Of a stretch of 64,000 bases of DNA, positions 54,457 through 63,582 are shown piece by piece. Numbering within the stretch: position 1 is the stretch's first letter; every line of letters starts with the position of its first letter. The notes below the pieces were generated by a model. That model searched no databases, was not told the DNA's origin, and saw only the letters and a list, made by a program, of their open reading frames with translations. The stretch is from Devosia indica (lineage in GTDB: Bacteria; Pseudomonadota; Alphaproteobacteria; Rhizobiales; Devosiaceae). The position numbers were made by a program, and so were the translations under genes. The stretch lies in assembly GCF_003056405.1 (NCBI RefSeq), contig NZ_PYVZ01000011.1, positions 1-64,000 on the forward strand. The letters are read 5' to 3'.

Positions 54457-55257
54457 TTGGCACCCCGGATATTGACTTTGGCCAATCAGAAGGGTGGCGT
54501 CGGCAAGACGACGACTGCCATCAATCTGGCGACCGCTCTGGCGGCCATCGGTGAACGCGTCCTGATCGTCGATCTAGACCCTCAAGGCAACGCCTCCACT
54601 GGTTTGGGCATTTCGCGGACGGATCGCGCCCTGTCAGCCTATGATGTGCTGGTAGGTGAGGCGAGTGTGCCGCAGGCCGCGGTGATGACCAGCGTGCCCA
54701 ATGTGGCCATTGTGCCGTCGACCATGGACCTGCTCGGCGTCGAGCTGACCATTGCCGATCAGGCCGATCGTGCCTTCAAGCTCCGTAATGCGTTCAAGAA
54801 TCTGGATGAACTGCGGATCAACGACCAGTCTATCAGCTATATCCTGATCGATTGTCCGCCCTCGTTGAACCTGCTGACGGTCAATTCGCTGGTCGCGGCC
54901 GACGCCGTGCTGGTGCCGCTGCAATGCGAGTTCTTCGCGCTTGAAGGGTTGAGCCAGTTGCTGCAGACCATCGAGCAGATCCGTTCAACGCTCAATCCGC
55001 GCCTGTCCATCCAGGGCGTGGTGATGACCATGTTTGACAAGCGCAACAACCTGTCCGAGCAGGTGCTGAACGATGTGCGGAGCGAAATGGGTGAGCTGGT
55101 CTATGAGACGGTGATTCCGCGCAATGTGCGGCTCAGCGAGGCGCCGTCCTATGGCAAGCCGGCGCTGCTTTATGATCTCAAATGTGCGGGAAGCCAGGCC
55201 TATCTTCGCCTTGCCACCGAAGTAATCCGTCGTGAGCGACGGTTGAATGCTGCCTAG
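54457..55257 (+). CDS. parA: Chromosome partitioning ATPase ParA
   Basis: ParA (266 aa) is the deviant-Walker ATPase that moves ParB-parS complexes. It starts LTLANQKGGVGKTTTAINLA (deviant Walker A KGGVGKTT at 12-19), then VDLDPQGNASTGLG and IDCPPSLNLLT. The start codon is TTG at 54457 with CGGAGG upstream. It is 9 bp before parB. Confidence 0.97.
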   Translation: MAPRILTLANQKGGVGKTTTAINLATALAAIGERVLIVDLDPQGNASTGLGISRTDRALSAYDVLVGEASVPQAAVMTSVPNVAIVPSTMDLLGVELTIADQADRAFKLRNAFKNLDELRINDQSISYILIDCPPSLNLLTVNSLVAADAVLVPLQCEFFALEGLSQLLQTIEQIRSTLNPRLSIQGVVMTMFDKRNNLSEQVLNDVRSEMGELVYETVIPRNVRLSEAPSYGKPALLYDLKCAGSQAYLRLATEVIRRERRLNAA

Positions 55258-55266
55258 GAGCTCAAC

Positions 55267-56142
55267 ATGACCGACAAACCAACCCGACTGGGCCGGGGCC
55301 TTGCCGCGCTGATTGGTGATATGGCGGCCATTGAGGGCGCGCGGGTGACCGAGTCGTCCGGTGGCAGCAAGCGCCTCCCCGTTGATTTCATTATCGCCAA
55401 TCGGTCCAATCCGCGCCGCAGCTTTGACGCTGAACAGCTTGAAGAGCTGACCAACTCGATCCGCGAGAAGGGTGTGATGTCGCCGCTCCTGGTGCGGCCG
55501 ACGGATGATCCGAATATTTTCGAGCTGATCGCCGGGGAGCGGCGCTGGCGGGCGGCGCAGAAGGCCGGCTTGCATGATGTGCCGGTCATCGTTCGCGAGG
55601 TCGATGACAAGGAAGCGCTTGAGCTGGCGATCATCGAAAACGTGCAGCGTGCCGACCTCAATCCGCTCGAAGAAGCGCTGGGCTACGGGCAGTTGATCGA
55701 GCAGTTTGAGTACACGCAGCAGGATCTGGCGCAGGTAATCGGCAAGTCGCGTTCGCATGTCGCCAATACGTTGCGGCTGCTCAAGCTACCCGAGGATGTG
55801 CGCGGCATGGTGTCGAGCGGCACCTTGACCGCCGGGCACGCCAGGACGTTGATTACGGCTGAGGACCCGGCCGCGTTGGCCCGCCAGATCGTTGACAAAG
55901 GGCTTTCGGTGCGAGAGGCGGAAGCGCTCAGCCAGCAGCGTGACCTGCCCAAGCGGAAGCCTGCGGCTACGCCGGCGCAGCGTGACGCGGATACGCTGGC
56001 ACTGGAGCGACGCCTGGCCGACGCGCTTGGCCTCAGCGTCGCGCTCAATCATTCCGAGCGCGGGGGCAAGGTCGAGATCCGCTACAAGACGCTGGAGCAG
56101 CTTGACGACATCTGCCTGCGCCTGACCGGTCGCACCAACTAA
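55267..56142 (+). CDS. parB: Chromosome partitioning protein ParB
   Basis: ParB (291 aa) is the parS-binding CTP-dependent clamp. The N-domain has the CTP-binding LVRPTDDPNIFELIAGERRWRAAQKAGL with GERRWRA, then the HTH QQDLAQVIGKSRSHVANTLRLLKLP, and a C-terminal dimerisation domain. It should bind the palindromes listed in this window. The terminator at 56171 follows. Confidence 0.97.
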   Translation: MTDKPTRLGRGLAALIGDMAAIEGARVTESSGGSKRLPVDFIIANRSNPRRSFDAEQLEELTNSIREKGVMSPLLVRPTDDPNIFELIAGERRWRAAQKAGLHDVPVIVREVDDKEALELAIIENVQRADLNPLEEALGYGQLIEQFEYTQQDLAQVIGKSRSHVANTLRLLKLPEDVRGMVSSGTLTAGHARTLITAEDPAALARQIVDKGLSVREAEALSQQRDLPKRKPAATPAQRDADTLALERRLADALGLSVALNHSERGGKVEIRYKTLEQLDDICLRLTGRTN

Positions 56143-56160
56143 CTTCTTGAAAACAAAGTT

Positions 56161-56198
56161 GTTCCACGTGAAACCGCCTCGTCCTGGGCGGTTTTTGC
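56161..56198 (+). terminator. parB terminator overlapping parS site 6
   Basis: GTTCCACGTGAAAC (56161-56174, one base from parS) runs directly into AAACCGCC / GGCGGTTT (56171-56178 with 56187-56194) plus TTTGCG, a rho-independent terminator. The last four bases of the palindrome are part of the stem. Confidence 0.75.
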
Positions 56199-56221
56199 GT
56201 TCACTCCAGACCGTCTTCCCG

Positions 56222-57244
56222 CTAATGGGTGGCCGCCATCATGCACAACGCCAAGGTGGTGCGGCGCAGTATTGCATCGGCCAGCGTCGGCTTGCGGCGC
56301 GAATCCGATACCCCTTGCAGCAGCCGTTCCACGGCCTGGGAGAGGGCTGGGTCCGTCCACAGGCGTAGCTGCTGCTCCAGGGCGCCCATGCGTGAGAAGT
56401 GCGGCTTGGGCCGCTGACCGTCAAGAACGGCCCGGGCGGTCTTGCCGCTATCGACTTCGGTACGCCAGCGGCGGAGGTTGGCGAAGTGATTCGTCAGCAT
56501 GGCCAACAATTGCTGCGGATTGACATTGGCCGCCAGCGCTCGATTCAGGGCCAGTTCAAGCCTTTCTGCATGCCCACCGCCAGTGGCATCGAGGATGGCG
56601 TCGATGGCAAGAGCGCCATTGTCGGCGCAGAGCAGCAGCACATCCTCGCGCGTCAGCACCTTGCTCGAAGCGGCGTAGAGCGTGAGTTTCTCCAGCTCGC
56701 GACGCGTTACTTCCCGGTCATTGCCGAGAATTTCGCGCAATGTGGGCACGACATCGCTATCGGTCCTGATGCCGGCCTGATTGAAGGTTTCGCGCATCAG
56801 CGCCATCAGGGTTTCGTCTGAATCCGGGTAGCAGGGCAGGGCGCGGCCGAGCTTGGCCGCCTCGACCAGCGAGCGCAGTGCATCGCGTGGGGTCAGATTG
56901 TCTGCCTCGAGCACGATGGCCGTGCCGCCGGGGTCGTCCCGCAGCTCGGTGAGTGGCATGACCAGCGCCTTGGTGGCATTGCGCACACGAATGATGCGCT
57001 TGCCGCCAAACAGGGAGACTGAGCGGGCCTCCAGCACCAGTTGAGACGGATCGGAGGCCAGTTCCGGTCCGTCAAAGATCGTGACATTCGCCGATGCCGG
57101 GTCGTCTCCGCTCAAATGGCGAATCAGGCGCTGTGCGGTCTCGCGCACCAGGCCGCCATCCGGCCCATAGGCGAGGAAAATCCCCTCGCTGAGATCGGGG
57201 CGCGCCAAGTAGCGCGCCACTTCATGGGCCTTGAGGGCCGTCAT
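56222..57244 (-). CDS. holA: DNA polymerase III delta subunit
   Basis: HolA (340 aa) opens the sliding clamp as part of the clamp loader. Landmarks are GPDGGLVRETAQRL near the N-terminus, LFGGKRIIRVRNATKAL, a middle domain with REILGNDREVTRRELEKLTLYA, and the C-terminal helical collar. It is convergent with parB. The leuS stop and holA start touch, with no lptE between. Confidence 0.92.
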   Translation of the reverse strand: MTALKAHEVARYLARPDLSEGIFLAYGPDGGLVRETAQRLIRHLSGDDPASANVTIFDGPELASDPSQLVLEARSVSLFGGKRIIRVRNATKALVMPLTELRDDPGGTAIVLEADNLTPRDALRSLVEAAKLGRALPCYPDSDETLMALMRETFNQAGIRTDSDVVPTLREILGNDREVTRRELEKLTLYAASSKVLTREDVLLLCADNGALAIDAILDATGGGHAERLELALNRALAANVNPQQLLAMLTNHFANLRRWRTEVDSGKTARAVLDGQRPKPHFSRMGALEQQLRLWTDPALSQAVERLLQGVSDSRRKPTLADAILRRTTLALCMMAATH

Positions 57245-59854
57245 CTAGACGACGATGTTGACGATGCGGTTGGGCACCACCACCACCTTCTTTGGCGCCT
57301 TGCCGTCCAGGGCCTTCTGGACGATCTCAAGGGCCAGCACCATGGCCTCGACTTCAGCCGCAGGCATGTCCTTGGCGACGGTAACCTCGCCGCGGCGCTT
57401 GCCATTGATCTGGATGGGCAGGGTCACCTCATCGTCGACCAGCATGGCCGGATCGACCTCGGGCCACCGGGCGTCTGCAACAAGCCCCTGTTTTCCAAGC
57501 ACTTCCCAGCAGCTTTCGGCCAGATGCGGCATCATCAGGTTGATAAGTTGCACCAGTTTCTCGACGCCGTCGCGCAAGGTCGGGGCGAGATCGGCTGCCG
57601 CCTTGCCCTCCTTGGCCTTTACCAGCGCATTGGTCAGTTCATAGATGCGGGCGACGGCGCGGTTGAAGCCGAGCCCCTCGATGTCCTGTGCAACGCCGGC
57701 GACGGTGCGATGGATAGTCTTGCGCAGGGCCAGGATATCAGTGCCATCCTGTGAAACAGTTACAGAAGTTTGTTCGGACAATTCGACCGTGTCATGCACC
57801 AGGCGCCAGATGCGCTGCTGGAACCGGCTGGCGCCTTCAACGCCGGATTCGGTCCATTGCACGTCGCGCTCGGGCGGGGAGTCCGAGAGCATGAACCAAC
57901 GGGCGGTATCGGCGCCATAGCTGCGCACGATCTCGTCGGGATCCACCACGTTCTTCTTGGATTTGCTCATCTTTTCGACCGAACCGATGGTAATCGGCGC
58001 GCCGGTCTGGGCGTGCCGGGCGGTGCGGGTGTCGCCGTCGGTCTCGATGATGATGTCAGTGGGGGGCACCCATTCGCCCTTGTCGCCCTTATAGGTCTCG
58101 TGGGTCACCATGCCTTGGGTGAACATTCCCTTGAACGGCTCGCTCAAGCCCACATGGCCGGTCGCCTTCATGGCGCGGGTGAAGAAGCGCGAATAGAGCA
58201 GGTGCAGGATCGCGTGCTCGATGCCACCGATATACTGGTCCACCGGCAGCCAGTGATTGGCGACCTCGGGAATAGTGGGTGTATCGGCATGGGGTGCGGT
58301 GAACCGGGCGAAATACCAGGACGAATCCACGAAAGTGTCCATGGTATCGGTTTCGCGGCGTGCGGCAGCACCACATTGCGGACAATGTGTATGTTTCCAG
58401 GTCGGGTGATGGTCCAGCGCATTGCCGGGCTTGTCGAAGGTCACGTCCTCGGGCAGCACCACTGGCAGGTCCTTCTTGGGCACAGGGATGGTGCCGCAGA
58501 CTTCGCAATGGATCACCGGGATCGGACAGCCCCAATAGCGCTGGCGCGAAATGCCCCAGTCGCGCAGCCGGTAGTTGACCTCGACCTTGCCCTGCGGCTT
58601 GCCATCGACCGTGCGGGCCGCGAAATGCTCGGCGATCCGTGCCTTGGCTTCGTCGATGGTCAGGCCATCGAGGAAGTCAGAGTTAAAGATGTTACCAGTG
58701 TCCACATAGGCTTCGTTGCCAATCGTGAAGCTGGCCGGATCGGCGCCTGGCGGCAGGACCACCGGGGTGACCGGCAGGTCGTATTTGCGGGCAAAGTCGA
58801 GATCGCGCTGGTCATGCGCCGGGCAGCCGAATACGGCGCCGGTACCATAGTCCATCAGCACGAAATTGGCGACATAGACGGGCAGGGACTGGCCCTCGAT
58901 CACCGGATGTTTGACGCGCAGGCCGGTGAAAACGCCTTTTTTCTCGGCCTTTTCCAGCGTTTCGGTGGCGGTGCCCTGACGGTGGAACTCGGCGATGAAC
59001 TCGGTCAGCGCCGGATTGCTAGCTGCTAACTGGGCCGTCAGAGGATGGTCGGGCGAGAGCGCGATAAAGGAGGCGCCGAAAATCGTGTCCGGTCGCGTGG
59101 TGAAAACGTCGATGCTATTGGCATCGGTCCTGTCGCTGGCCTCCAACTCGAACAGCAGCCGCAGGCCCTCGGACTTGCCGATCCAGTTGCGCTGCATGAC
59201 GCGCACCTTTTCAGGCCAGTCGGTCAGGCCATCCAGGGCTTCGAGCAGCTCCTCGGCAAAGTCCGAGATCCTGAAGAACCATTGGGTCAGCTCGCGCTGT
59301 TCGACCACCGCACCGGAGCGCCAGCCCTTGCCGTCGATCACCTGTTCATTGGCGAGCACGGTCATGTCCACCGGGTCCCAATTGACCTTGGAGCTTTTGC
59401 GGGTGACCAGGCCCGCTTCGAGCATGTCGATGAACATGGCCTGCTGGTGCTTGTAATAGTCGGGCGAGCAGGTGGCGATTTCGCGCGTCCAGTCGATCGA
59501 CAGGCCCATCGACTTGAGCTGGGCCTTCATCGCCTCGATGTTCTGATAGGTCCAGGCGCCGGGATGGGTCTTGCGCTCTATGGCGGCGTTTTCCGCGGGC
59601 AGGCCGAACGCGTCCCAGCCCATGGGGTGCAGCACATTCTTGCCGCGGGCGCGGTGGTAGCGCGCCACCACATCGCCCATCGCGTAATTGCGCACATGGC
59701 CCATATGGATGCGGCCCGAAGGGTAGGGGAACATCTCAAGGACGTAATAGGGATCGCGCGGATCATCATTTGCGGTGACGAAACTCTTGTTCTCGTCCCA
59801 GACCTTCTGCCATTTCGGTTCGCTTTCGCGCGGATTGTAGCGTTCGCCGCTCAC
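57245..59854 (-). CDS. leuS: Leucyl-tRNA synthetase
   Basis: LeuS (869 aa) charges tRNA-Leu. It has the class I HIGH signature as [11 protein letters not shown], the editing domain with [12 protein letters not shown], and [15 protein letters not shown] at 59854 is the start, with AAGGACG 9 nt upstream; it gives [15 protein letters not shown]. Confidence 0.97.
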   Translation of the reverse strand: MSGERYNPRESEPKWQKVWDENKSFVTANDDPRDPYYVLEMFPYPSGRIHMGHVRNYAMGDVVARYHRARGKNVLHPMGWDAFGLPAENAAIERKTHPGAWTYQNIEAMKAQLKSMGLSIDWTREIATCSPDYYKHQQAMFIDMLEAGLVTRKSSKVNWDPVDMTVLANEQVIDGKGWRSGAVVEQRELTQWFFRISDFAEELLEALDGLTDWPEKVRVMQRNWIGKSEGLRLLFELEASDRTDANSIDVFTTRPDTIFGASFIALSPDHPLTAQLAASNPALTEFIAEFHRQGTATETLEKAEKKGVFTGLRVKHPVIEGQSLPVYVANFVLMDYGTGAVFGCPAHDQRDLDFARKYDLPVTPVVLPPGADPASFTIGNEAYVDTGNIFNSDFLDGLTIDEAKARIAEHFAARTVDGKPQGKVEVNYRLRDWGISRQRYWGCPIPVIHCEVCGTIPVPKKDLPVVLPEDVTFDKPGNALDHHPTWKHTHCPQCGAAARRETDTMDTFVDSSWYFARFTAPHADTPTIPEVANHWLPVDQYIGGIEHAILHLLYSRFFTRAMKATGHVGLSEPFKGMFTQGMVTHETYKGDKGEWVPPTDIIIETDGDTRTARHAQTGAPITIGSVEKMSKSKKNVVDPDEIVRSYGADTARWFMLSDSPPERDVQWTESGVEGASRFQQRIWRLVHDTVELSEQTSVTVSQDGTDILALRKTIHRTVAGVAQDIEGLGFNRAVARIYELTNALVKAKEGKAAADLAPTLRDGVEKLVQLINLMMPHLAESCWEVLGKQGLVADARWPEVDPAMLVDDEVTLPIQINGKRRGEVTVAKDMPAAEVEAMVLALEIVQKALDGKAPKKVVVVPNRIVNIVV

Positions 59855-59988
59855 GTGATGGTCGTCCTTGCAAGATTTCACGCCTGGCCCGCCGCAAATG
59901 GCGGCACAGCTTGCGTTTTTGAGGGTTTTTGGCTACCCGGACCATCACCAGAAATCCCTGCCAAGGTCAACAGAAACGGGGGCCGGAC

Positions 59989-60663
59989 ATGGCCAATAGC
60001 GCCGAAAGCGCCGCAGCGCGCCTGGAGTTTATCCGCACGCGCATGGAAAAGGCCCGCCGCCGCTTCGGCGCGCCACCCGAGGCGGTGGAACTGGTTGCCG
60101 TTTCCAAAACCTTTCCGGCCGACGTCATCGAGCCTTTTATCGCGGCGGGTCAGCATGTGTTCGGTGAGAACCGTGTGCAGGAAGCCAAGGAAAAATGGCC
60201 CGGTCTGCGCCAGAAATATCCCGATCTCAGCCTGCATCTGATCGGGCCGCTGCAGTCGAACAAGGCGCGCGAGGCGGTGGCGCGGTTCGATGTCATCGAA
60301 ACGGTGGACCGTGAGAAGATCGCGGCGGCCCTGGCTGCGGAAATGGCCCGAGCGGACCGGCATCTGCCGTGTTTCGTGCAGGTCAATATCGGCGGTGAAG
60401 AGCAGAAGGCCGGTGTGCCGGTCGATCAGGCAGTGGCGTTCGTGCGCAATTGCCGAGAGGTGCATGGGCTCACTATTGCCGGGCTTATGTGCATCCCACC
60501 CGACGGCCAGCCGGCCGGCCCCTATTTCGCACATCTGGCCACATTGGGCCGTGCGGCGGGGGTCGAGCAGCTCTCCATGGGCATGAGTGGCGACTTTGAA
60601 ACAGCCATTGCCATGGGCGCCACCCATGTGCGGGTGGGGTCGGCGCTGTTCGGCAAGCGCTGA
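59989..60663 (+). CDS. YggS family pyridoxal-phosphate-binding protein
   Basis: A 224-aa member of the YggS/PROSC (PLPBP) family with the PLP Lys in LVAVSKTFPADVI, GENRVQEAKEKW, HLIGPLQSNKAREAV and LSMGMSGDFETAI. It keeps PLP homeostasis and is not known to be an enzyme. It is divergent from leuS; the ATG at 59989 has GGGGGCCGGAC before it. Confidence 0.92.
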   Translation: MANSAESAAARLEFIRTRMEKARRRFGAPPEAVELVAVSKTFPADVIEPFIAAGQHVFGENRVQEAKEKWPGLRQKYPDLSLHLIGPLQSNKAREAVARFDVIETVDREKIAAALAAEMARADRHLPCFVQVNIGGEEQKAGVPVDQAVAFVRNCREVHGLTIAGLMCIPPDGQPAGPYFAHLATLGRAAGVEQLSMGMSGDFETAIAMGATHVRVGSALFGKR

Positions 60664-60665
60664 GC

Positions 60666-61190
60666 ATGCTGAGCCGCGCTCAGGCATTGAAACTGGTCGA
60701 TGTTCATCTGGCGGGAAGTGCCGTTGCCGACCACAGCATCTTTGTCGGTGATCTGATGGCCTTGCTTGCCGATTTGGTCCGACAGGATGCCTTGTTGTGG
60801 CAGGTCACCGGTTATTGCCACGATCTGGATATTCTGGTCACGGCGGATACGCCGTCTTTGCACGGACCGACTGCTGCGCAGTGGCTCCAAGGCCGATTGC
60901 CACCGGATGCTCTTGCGGCCATTGCCGCGCACGATCATCGCTCTGATATTGTGGCAGAAACGGCGCTGGCGGACGGCCTGAAGTTGGCCGATGCCCTGGC
61001 CGTCTTCGATCTTGGTGTGTCCAGGGGGGTGGCGCTTCAGCTTCGATCAAGCAGTGCAAAGGTTCTTGTCGACCGCTATTTGCCGCCAAAGCCGTGGCTG
61101 GGCACTATGATTGATGGCTTGAGCCAATCCCTGGGACTTTCTCGCCTCAATTTGGCGGATTGCCTTGATCGCCTTCCCCGGCAGCGCTGA
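60666..61190 (+). CDS. HD-domain-like hydrolase
   Basis: A 174-aa protein with the HD pattern: ADHSIFVGDLMALLADLV, GYCHDLDILV and AIAAHDHRSDI, then LADGLKLADALAVFD. The order H...HD...H...D is that of the COG2316-type predicted phosphohydrolases. Substrate unknown. It begins 2 bp after the YggS gene, so it is in its operon. Confidence 0.75.
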   Translation: MLSRAQALKLVDVHLAGSAVADHSIFVGDLMALLADLVRQDALLWQVTGYCHDLDILVTADTPSLHGPTAAQWLQGRLPPDALAAIAAHDHRSDIVAETALADGLKLADALAVFDLGVSRGVALQLRSSSAKVLVDRYLPPKPWLGTMIDGLSQSLGLSRLNLADCLDRLPRQR

Positions 61191-61324
61191 CAGCTCCGCC
61201 TGCAACTTTTCGTCCGGCTACCGCGTTGCTCCCGGTGAAATAACGCCGATGTGATTGGCTGGCCAAAAACGGGTCGCAATAGTGTGGCCTTGGTCGGCCA
61301 GCACGGAAAAGACCGGAGAAAACA

Positions 61325-62008
61325 ATGAACAAGCGACGCATCCTTGTCGTAGATGACGACGCGGACCTGCGCCAGACCCTGGTTGAACAACTCAAGGGCG
61401 AGCCTGATTTTGATATTCTCCAGGCCGGAACCGCCAATGACGCGCTCAAGGCGGTGCGCGAGCACAATGTTGAATTGACCATTCTCGATGTCGGCCTTCC
61501 CGATATGGATGGACGCGAGGCCGTCCGTCTGATGCGCCAGGAGGGCTATAAGAGCCCCGTGCTGATGCTGACCGGTCACGACACCGATGCCGACGAGATC
61601 AAGGGGCTCGAAGCCGGGGCCAATGACTATCTGACCAAGCCGTTCCGCTATCCGGTGTTGCTGGCGCGGATCAATGCGGCCTTGCGCCAGCGCGACCAGA
61701 GCGAGGATGCGGTCTTCACCATCGGGCAATACAGCTTCCAGCCGGCGGCCAAGGTGCTCGAGACCAATGAAGGCATCAAGGTGCGCCTGACCGACAAGGA
61801 GACTTCCATTTTGAAGTATCTCTATCGCCAGGGTCCAAAGACCATCACGCGAGATGTGCTGCTCAAGGAAGTCTGGGGCTATAATAACCGGGTCACCACG
61901 CACACGCTGGAAACCCATATCTATCGCCTCCGGCAGAAGATCGAGCGCGACCCCTCCAATGCGCGGCTTCTGGTGACCGAGGATGGGGGCTACCGTCTCG
62001 TCCCCTGA
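61325..62008 (+). CDS. cenR: OmpR-family response regulator, CenR/OtpR type
   Basis: A 227-aa regulator with a receiver domain (phospho-Asp55 in LTILDVGLPDMDG, Lys in YLTKPFRYP) and a winged-helix domain (RDVLLKEVWGYNNRVTTHTLETHIYRLRQKIE). Its sequence is like Caulobacter CenR and Brucella OtpR, which control envelope and cell division genes. In Brucella otpR is next to a gene for a cyclic-nucleotide-binding protein, as here. No sensor kinase is nearby. Confidence 0.85.
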   Translation: MNKRRILVVDDDADLRQTLVEQLKGEPDFDILQAGTANDALKAVREHNVELTILDVGLPDMDGREAVRLMRQEGYKSPVLMLTGHDTDADEIKGLEAGANDYLTKPFRYPVLLARINAALRQRDQSEDAVFTIGQYSFQPAAKVLETNEGIKVRLTDKETSILKYLYRQGPKTITRDVLLKEVWGYNNRVTTHTLETHIYRLRQKIERDPSNARLLVTEDGGYRLVP

Positions 62009-62064
62009 GCGGCGCAAAGCCTTTCATTTCCTGCCCGAACCAGACTATAGCTTGAGCCGGAACA

Positions 62065-62087
62065 GTCGCCCGCAGCCAGCGGGCGAC
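62065..62087. terminator. Hairpin between cenR and the cNMP gene
   Basis: GTCGCCCGC / GCGGGCGAC, 9-bp perfect arms with a 5-nt loop, 57 bp after the cenR stop. There is no T-run; it may attenuate rather than end transcription. Confidence 0.45.
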
Positions 62088-62115
62088 GCAATTTGGCGCG
62101 TTGGGTCTGGGGCCT

Positions 62116-62574
62116 ATGAGAATGGATGACGCGGCCGGGGTCTTGGCCCGGGCCGATTTCTTCGACATTTGCGACGATGAGCAATTGCGCATGCTCGGCT
62201 TTGCGGGCGACCGCAAGCATTTCGATGCCGATGCGGTCATCTACAAGGCCGGCGATGTGCCCAGCGGCGCCTATGTGCTGATCGAAGGGACCGTCAAAGC
62301 CAGGCATGAAGGCGCCGAGGCTGGCAAGCCCTATGCGCTCTCAGAACCGGGCAGCGTCATTTCGCCCACCTCGCTGATTCTGGAAAAACCCCGCCCTGTC
62401 ACTTTCACTGCCGTCACCGATTGCGAATTGCTGTTCGTGCCCCGGACGGCATTTCTCAAGCTGGCGCGGCAGAGCCCGGATTTGGCTGCGCGCGCGGCCC
62501 AGCGCATCGAGCAGGAGCTGGGGCGCTATATGCATGCGCTTGAGCCGCTGAAGGGCAAGATGAGGGGCGGTTAG
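62116..62574 (+). CDS. Cyclic-nucleotide-binding domain protein
   Basis: A 152-aa protein made of one cNMP-binding beta-roll (about 20-135): LRMLGFAGDRKHFDADAVIYKAGDVPSGAYVLIEG, then EPGSVISPTSLIL and CELLFVPRTAFLKL. No DNA-binding domain follows, so it is not a CRP. Brucella has a comparable gene beside otpR. The stop overlaps convergent xthA by 4 bases. Confidence 0.85.
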   Translation: MRMDDAAGVLARADFFDICDDEQLRMLGFAGDRKHFDADAVIYKAGDVPSGAYVLIEGTVKARHEGAEAGKPYALSEPGSVISPTSLILEKPRPVTFTAVTDCELLFVPRTAFLKLARQSPDLAARAAQRIEQELGRYMHALEPLKGKMRGG

Positions 62575-63383
62575 GGCCGCGCGAAACGCGCAATCACCGG
62601 CACGTGGTCGGATGGCTTGTCGGTCCAGCCGCGAGCCGGCTTGATGATCTCCGCCCCCACCGAGCGTTCTGCCACATCGGCGGTGGACCAGATATGGTCG
62701 AGCCGCCGGCCGCGGTCCGAGGCTTCCCAATCCTTGCCGCGATAGCTCCACCAGGAATAGATCTTGGTGTCATGGGGCACATGCTTGCGCACCAGATCGG
62801 TCCAGCCGTGACCACCATTGAGAATGGCATCGAGCGCCTCGGTTTCAACCGGAGTATGGCTAACCACCTTCAAGAGCTGCTTGTGGCTCCAGACATCATT
62901 CTCATGCGGGGCAATGTTGAAGTCGCCGGCGATCAGATGGCCGCGCTGGAATACGGGCTCGGCGAACCAGGTCTTGAGTTCGTCGAGGAACCCCAGCTTG
63001 TGCTTGAACTTGGGGTTGAGCTCGGGATCGGGCTCGTCGCCGCCGGCGGGGATGTAGAAATTGTGGAGGGTAAAGGGGCCGTGCCCCAGATCCACCAGTG
63101 CTGAAATATGGCGCGATTCCTCGATTTCGCAGAAGACGCGGCTGGAAATCTCGGTCAGCGGAAATTTCGAGATGATGGCGACGCCGTGATAGCCCTTCTG
63201 GCCATGCACCGCCATGTGCGGATAGCCGGCCGCGATGAAAGCGTTCCGCGGGAACTGGTCATTGGTGCATTTGATCTCCTGCAGCATCAGCACGTCGGGC
63301 TGATACTGCGCCAGGAAATCAAGCACCATGGGCAGGCGCAGGCGCACGGAGTTGATGTTCCAGGTGACGACGGAATGGGTCAT
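62571..63383 (-). CDS. xthA: Exodeoxyribonuclease III
   Basis: XthA (270 aa) is the main AP endonuclease. It has the EEP fold with VVTWNINSVRLRL, LMLQEIKCTNDQFP (catalytic Glu), GDFNIAP and the terminal SDHVPVIARF His. It is leftward and converges with the cNMP protein gene. Confidence 0.95.
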   Translation of the reverse strand: MTHSVVTWNINSVRLRLPMVLDFLAQYQPDVLMLQEIKCTNDQFPRNAFIAAGYPHMAVHGQKGYHGVAIISKFPLTEISSRVFCEIEESRHISALVDLGHGPFTLHNFYIPAGGDEPDPELNPKFKHKLGFLDELKTWFAEPVFQRGHLIAGDFNIAPHENDVWSHKQLLKVVSHTPVETEALDAILNGGHGWTDLVRKHVPHDTKIYSWWSYRGKDWEASDRGRRLDHIWSTADVAERSVGAEIIKPARGWTDKPSDHVPVIARFARP

Positions 63384-63489
63384 TGGGCGTCCGGAGAATC
63401 GGGCATTGGCAGGTGTGCCCTGTTATCGCCAAGGCGGGGTTGAGGGTAAAGCCGGAAATGGCGCTGGCACGACAGGATCTGTCAGCAGC

Positions 63490-63503
63490 GTTTCACGTGA
63501 ATC
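63490..63503 (-). promoter_or_regulatory. parS-like site between xthA and rplS
   Basis: GTTTCACGTGAATC with a GANTC site, 16.3 kb right of the origin; it lies between the rplS terminator and the xthA start. Confidence 0.6.
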
Positions 63504-63526
63504 GCTTTGCGTTCAGAACGGCATCC

Positions 63527-63560
63527 AAACAAAAAGCCCGGCACAATGACCGGGCTTTCC
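63527..63560 (-). terminator. Rho-independent terminator of rplS
   Basis: On the - strand AAGCCCGG / CCGGGCTT with an 8-nt loop and the run TTTGTTTGG. It starts 20-25 bp after the rplS stop. Confidence 0.85.
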
Positions 63561-63582
63561 AATTCTCAAAGAGCGGCAGCGC

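Noticed and set aside
59849-59858. CACGTG at the leuS start as another parS
   Set aside because: Flanks are CAT and ATG rather than TT/AA, so the core TTCACGTGAA is absent. The same applies to CACGTG at about 22598, 36319, 45047, 46467 and 62601.
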